From: Anaerolineales bacterium UBA6663
GTDB lineage: Bacteria; Chloroflexota; Anaerolineae; Anaerolineales; UBA6663
Assembly: GCA_002455335.1 (NCBI GenBank)
Contig: DKKP01000130.1
Coordinates: 1,264 to 16,521 of the forward strand
DNA length: 15,258 bases
Direction: 5' to 3'
The notes under the pieces were generated by a model. That model saw only the letters and a list, made by a program, of their open reading frames with translations. It was not told the DNA's origin and ran no database searches. Positions 14,846 to 15,258 of this stretch are shown piece after piece. Both the position numbers and the translations under genes were made by a program. Position 1 is the stretch's first letter, and each line of letters starts with the position of its first letter.

Positions 14846-15258
14846 TCGTCGGGAACGCGGCGTCACCGGCTGCCTAAAGCCGGGAAACCGCATCGGGTTG
14901 GGCCCTTGGCTTTTACGGATGGGGCGGATTGTGGAGACGCACGCCCTCGACCATACCCTGGCCTGGCATTTTGACGGTACCGATCCATACTGGAACCCCC
15001 GAAACAGGGTGACAACTTGCGATGCTGTTTGCAAACCCGCTCGCCCGTTGTCAGGAGCCCCGGAATGGGCCGGACCGGTACACGGATAGCACGGATCAAA
15101 CGGATCACACAGCCGTATCTCAAATGGCTCCATGCCATCCGTGGATATCCGTGTGATCCGTGTACTGGGCCACCTGTCTGAATCCGGTTCGCCAACAGCA
15201 TCAACTTTCCCGTGCACACGCAGGGCCAGCGCCGCGTGGCGCGCAAGCCCAGCGTGGT
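14846..15258. other. Gene-free right end of the window
   Basis: Beyond the lipoprotein promoter region no frame on either strand has family motifs, a ribosome site or believable composition. The stretch contains the ACGGAT inverted array at 15079-15162 and a spaced 7-bp inverted repeat (TGACAAC 15010-15016 / GTTGTCA 15047-15053). The last about 90 bases show nothing I can name. Confidence 0.5.
15079..15162. repeat. Inverted array of ACGGAT motifs
   Basis: The left arm carries three plus-strand copies (15081-15087 CACGGAT, 15090-15096 CACGGAT, 15100-15105 ACGGAT). The right arm carries three copies in the opposite orientation (15137-15143, 15147-15153 and 15156-15162, each ATCCGTG). Read outward, both arms begin TACACGGAT and space the next copy by 2 nt, so the arms are imperfect mirror copies around a 31-nt centre (15106-15136). 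Transcribed, it would fold into a long imperfect hairpin. It resembles the short ACGGAT-rich intergenic repeats scattered in some bacterial genomes; I cannot name a family. Confidence 0.65.

Noticed and set aside
15079..15162. CRISPR array from the repeated ACGGAT motifs
   Set aside because: The motifs are 6-7 nt, occur in both orientations and lack spacers of uniform 30-40 nt length; no cas gene is present.
14786..15217. Extension of the lipoprotein upstream of its signal peptide
   Set aside because: It would put 144 residues, partly coded by the ACGGAT repeat, in front of a good lipoprotein signal.

Overview
This is a GC-rich bacterial window that looks like accessory chromosome of a Chloroflexota-type (Anaerolineae-like) bacterium. 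That assignment is inference. It rests on three surface or membrane proteins with long Thr/Ala/Pro linkers (steps such as TPTP and ATAT), a giant NACHT-HEAT protein, and the GC-rich third codon positions. No rRNA, tRNA, CRISPR array, transposase or plasmid gene is visible.

Layout. Positions 1-264 (-) hold the N-terminus of a lipoprotein cut by the window edge, followed by about 445 bases with no convincing gene. Positions 710-1609 (-) encode a short-chain dehydrogenase/reductase with an altered catalytic motif. Positions 1840-2211 (+) encode a small VOC-superfamily protein. A coding-like minus-strand fragment lies at 2330-2671. Positions 2709-3185 (+) encode a membrane-anchored monohaem cytochrome c, ending at a strong hairpin (3260-3300). 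It converges on 3324-4256 (-), a membrane protein with a Thr/Ala-rich stalk and a small beta-rich, OB-like C-terminus. Positions 4382-5020 (+) encode a beta-sandwich (LamG-like) domain that seems to have lost its N-terminus.

The best-defined transcription unit starts at a good sigma70-like promoter (5247-5275). It contains a YdjM-type membrane metal hydrolase (5309-5818), an endonuclease/exonuclease/phosphatase-fold enzyme with an N-terminal membrane anchor (5815-6885, overlapping 4 nt) and an unrecognised multi-pass membrane protein (6888-8063, 2-nt gap). After a 255-nt gap comes a 1751-residue NACHT-HEAT protein (8319-13574), the most striking gene here. It has an unrecognised helical N-terminus, a complete NACHT NTPase core and a solenoid of 33-residue units kept in an almost exact 99-nt register. 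It is followed convergently by a full-length lipoprotein (13637-14785, -). The right end (14786-15258) is non-coding and carries an inverted array of ACGGAT motifs.

How the genes fit together. The NACHT-HEAT protein has the architecture of STAND signalling ATPases, a class that includes known antiphage NLR-like proteins, so an immune or stress-sensing role is the leading hypothesis. The upstream three-gene membrane operon could be an independent envelope-lipid or phosphodiester-processing unit, or could supply membrane and hydrolase partners for the NACHT protein. The sequence does not decide between these. The remaining genes look like unrelated single-gene units.
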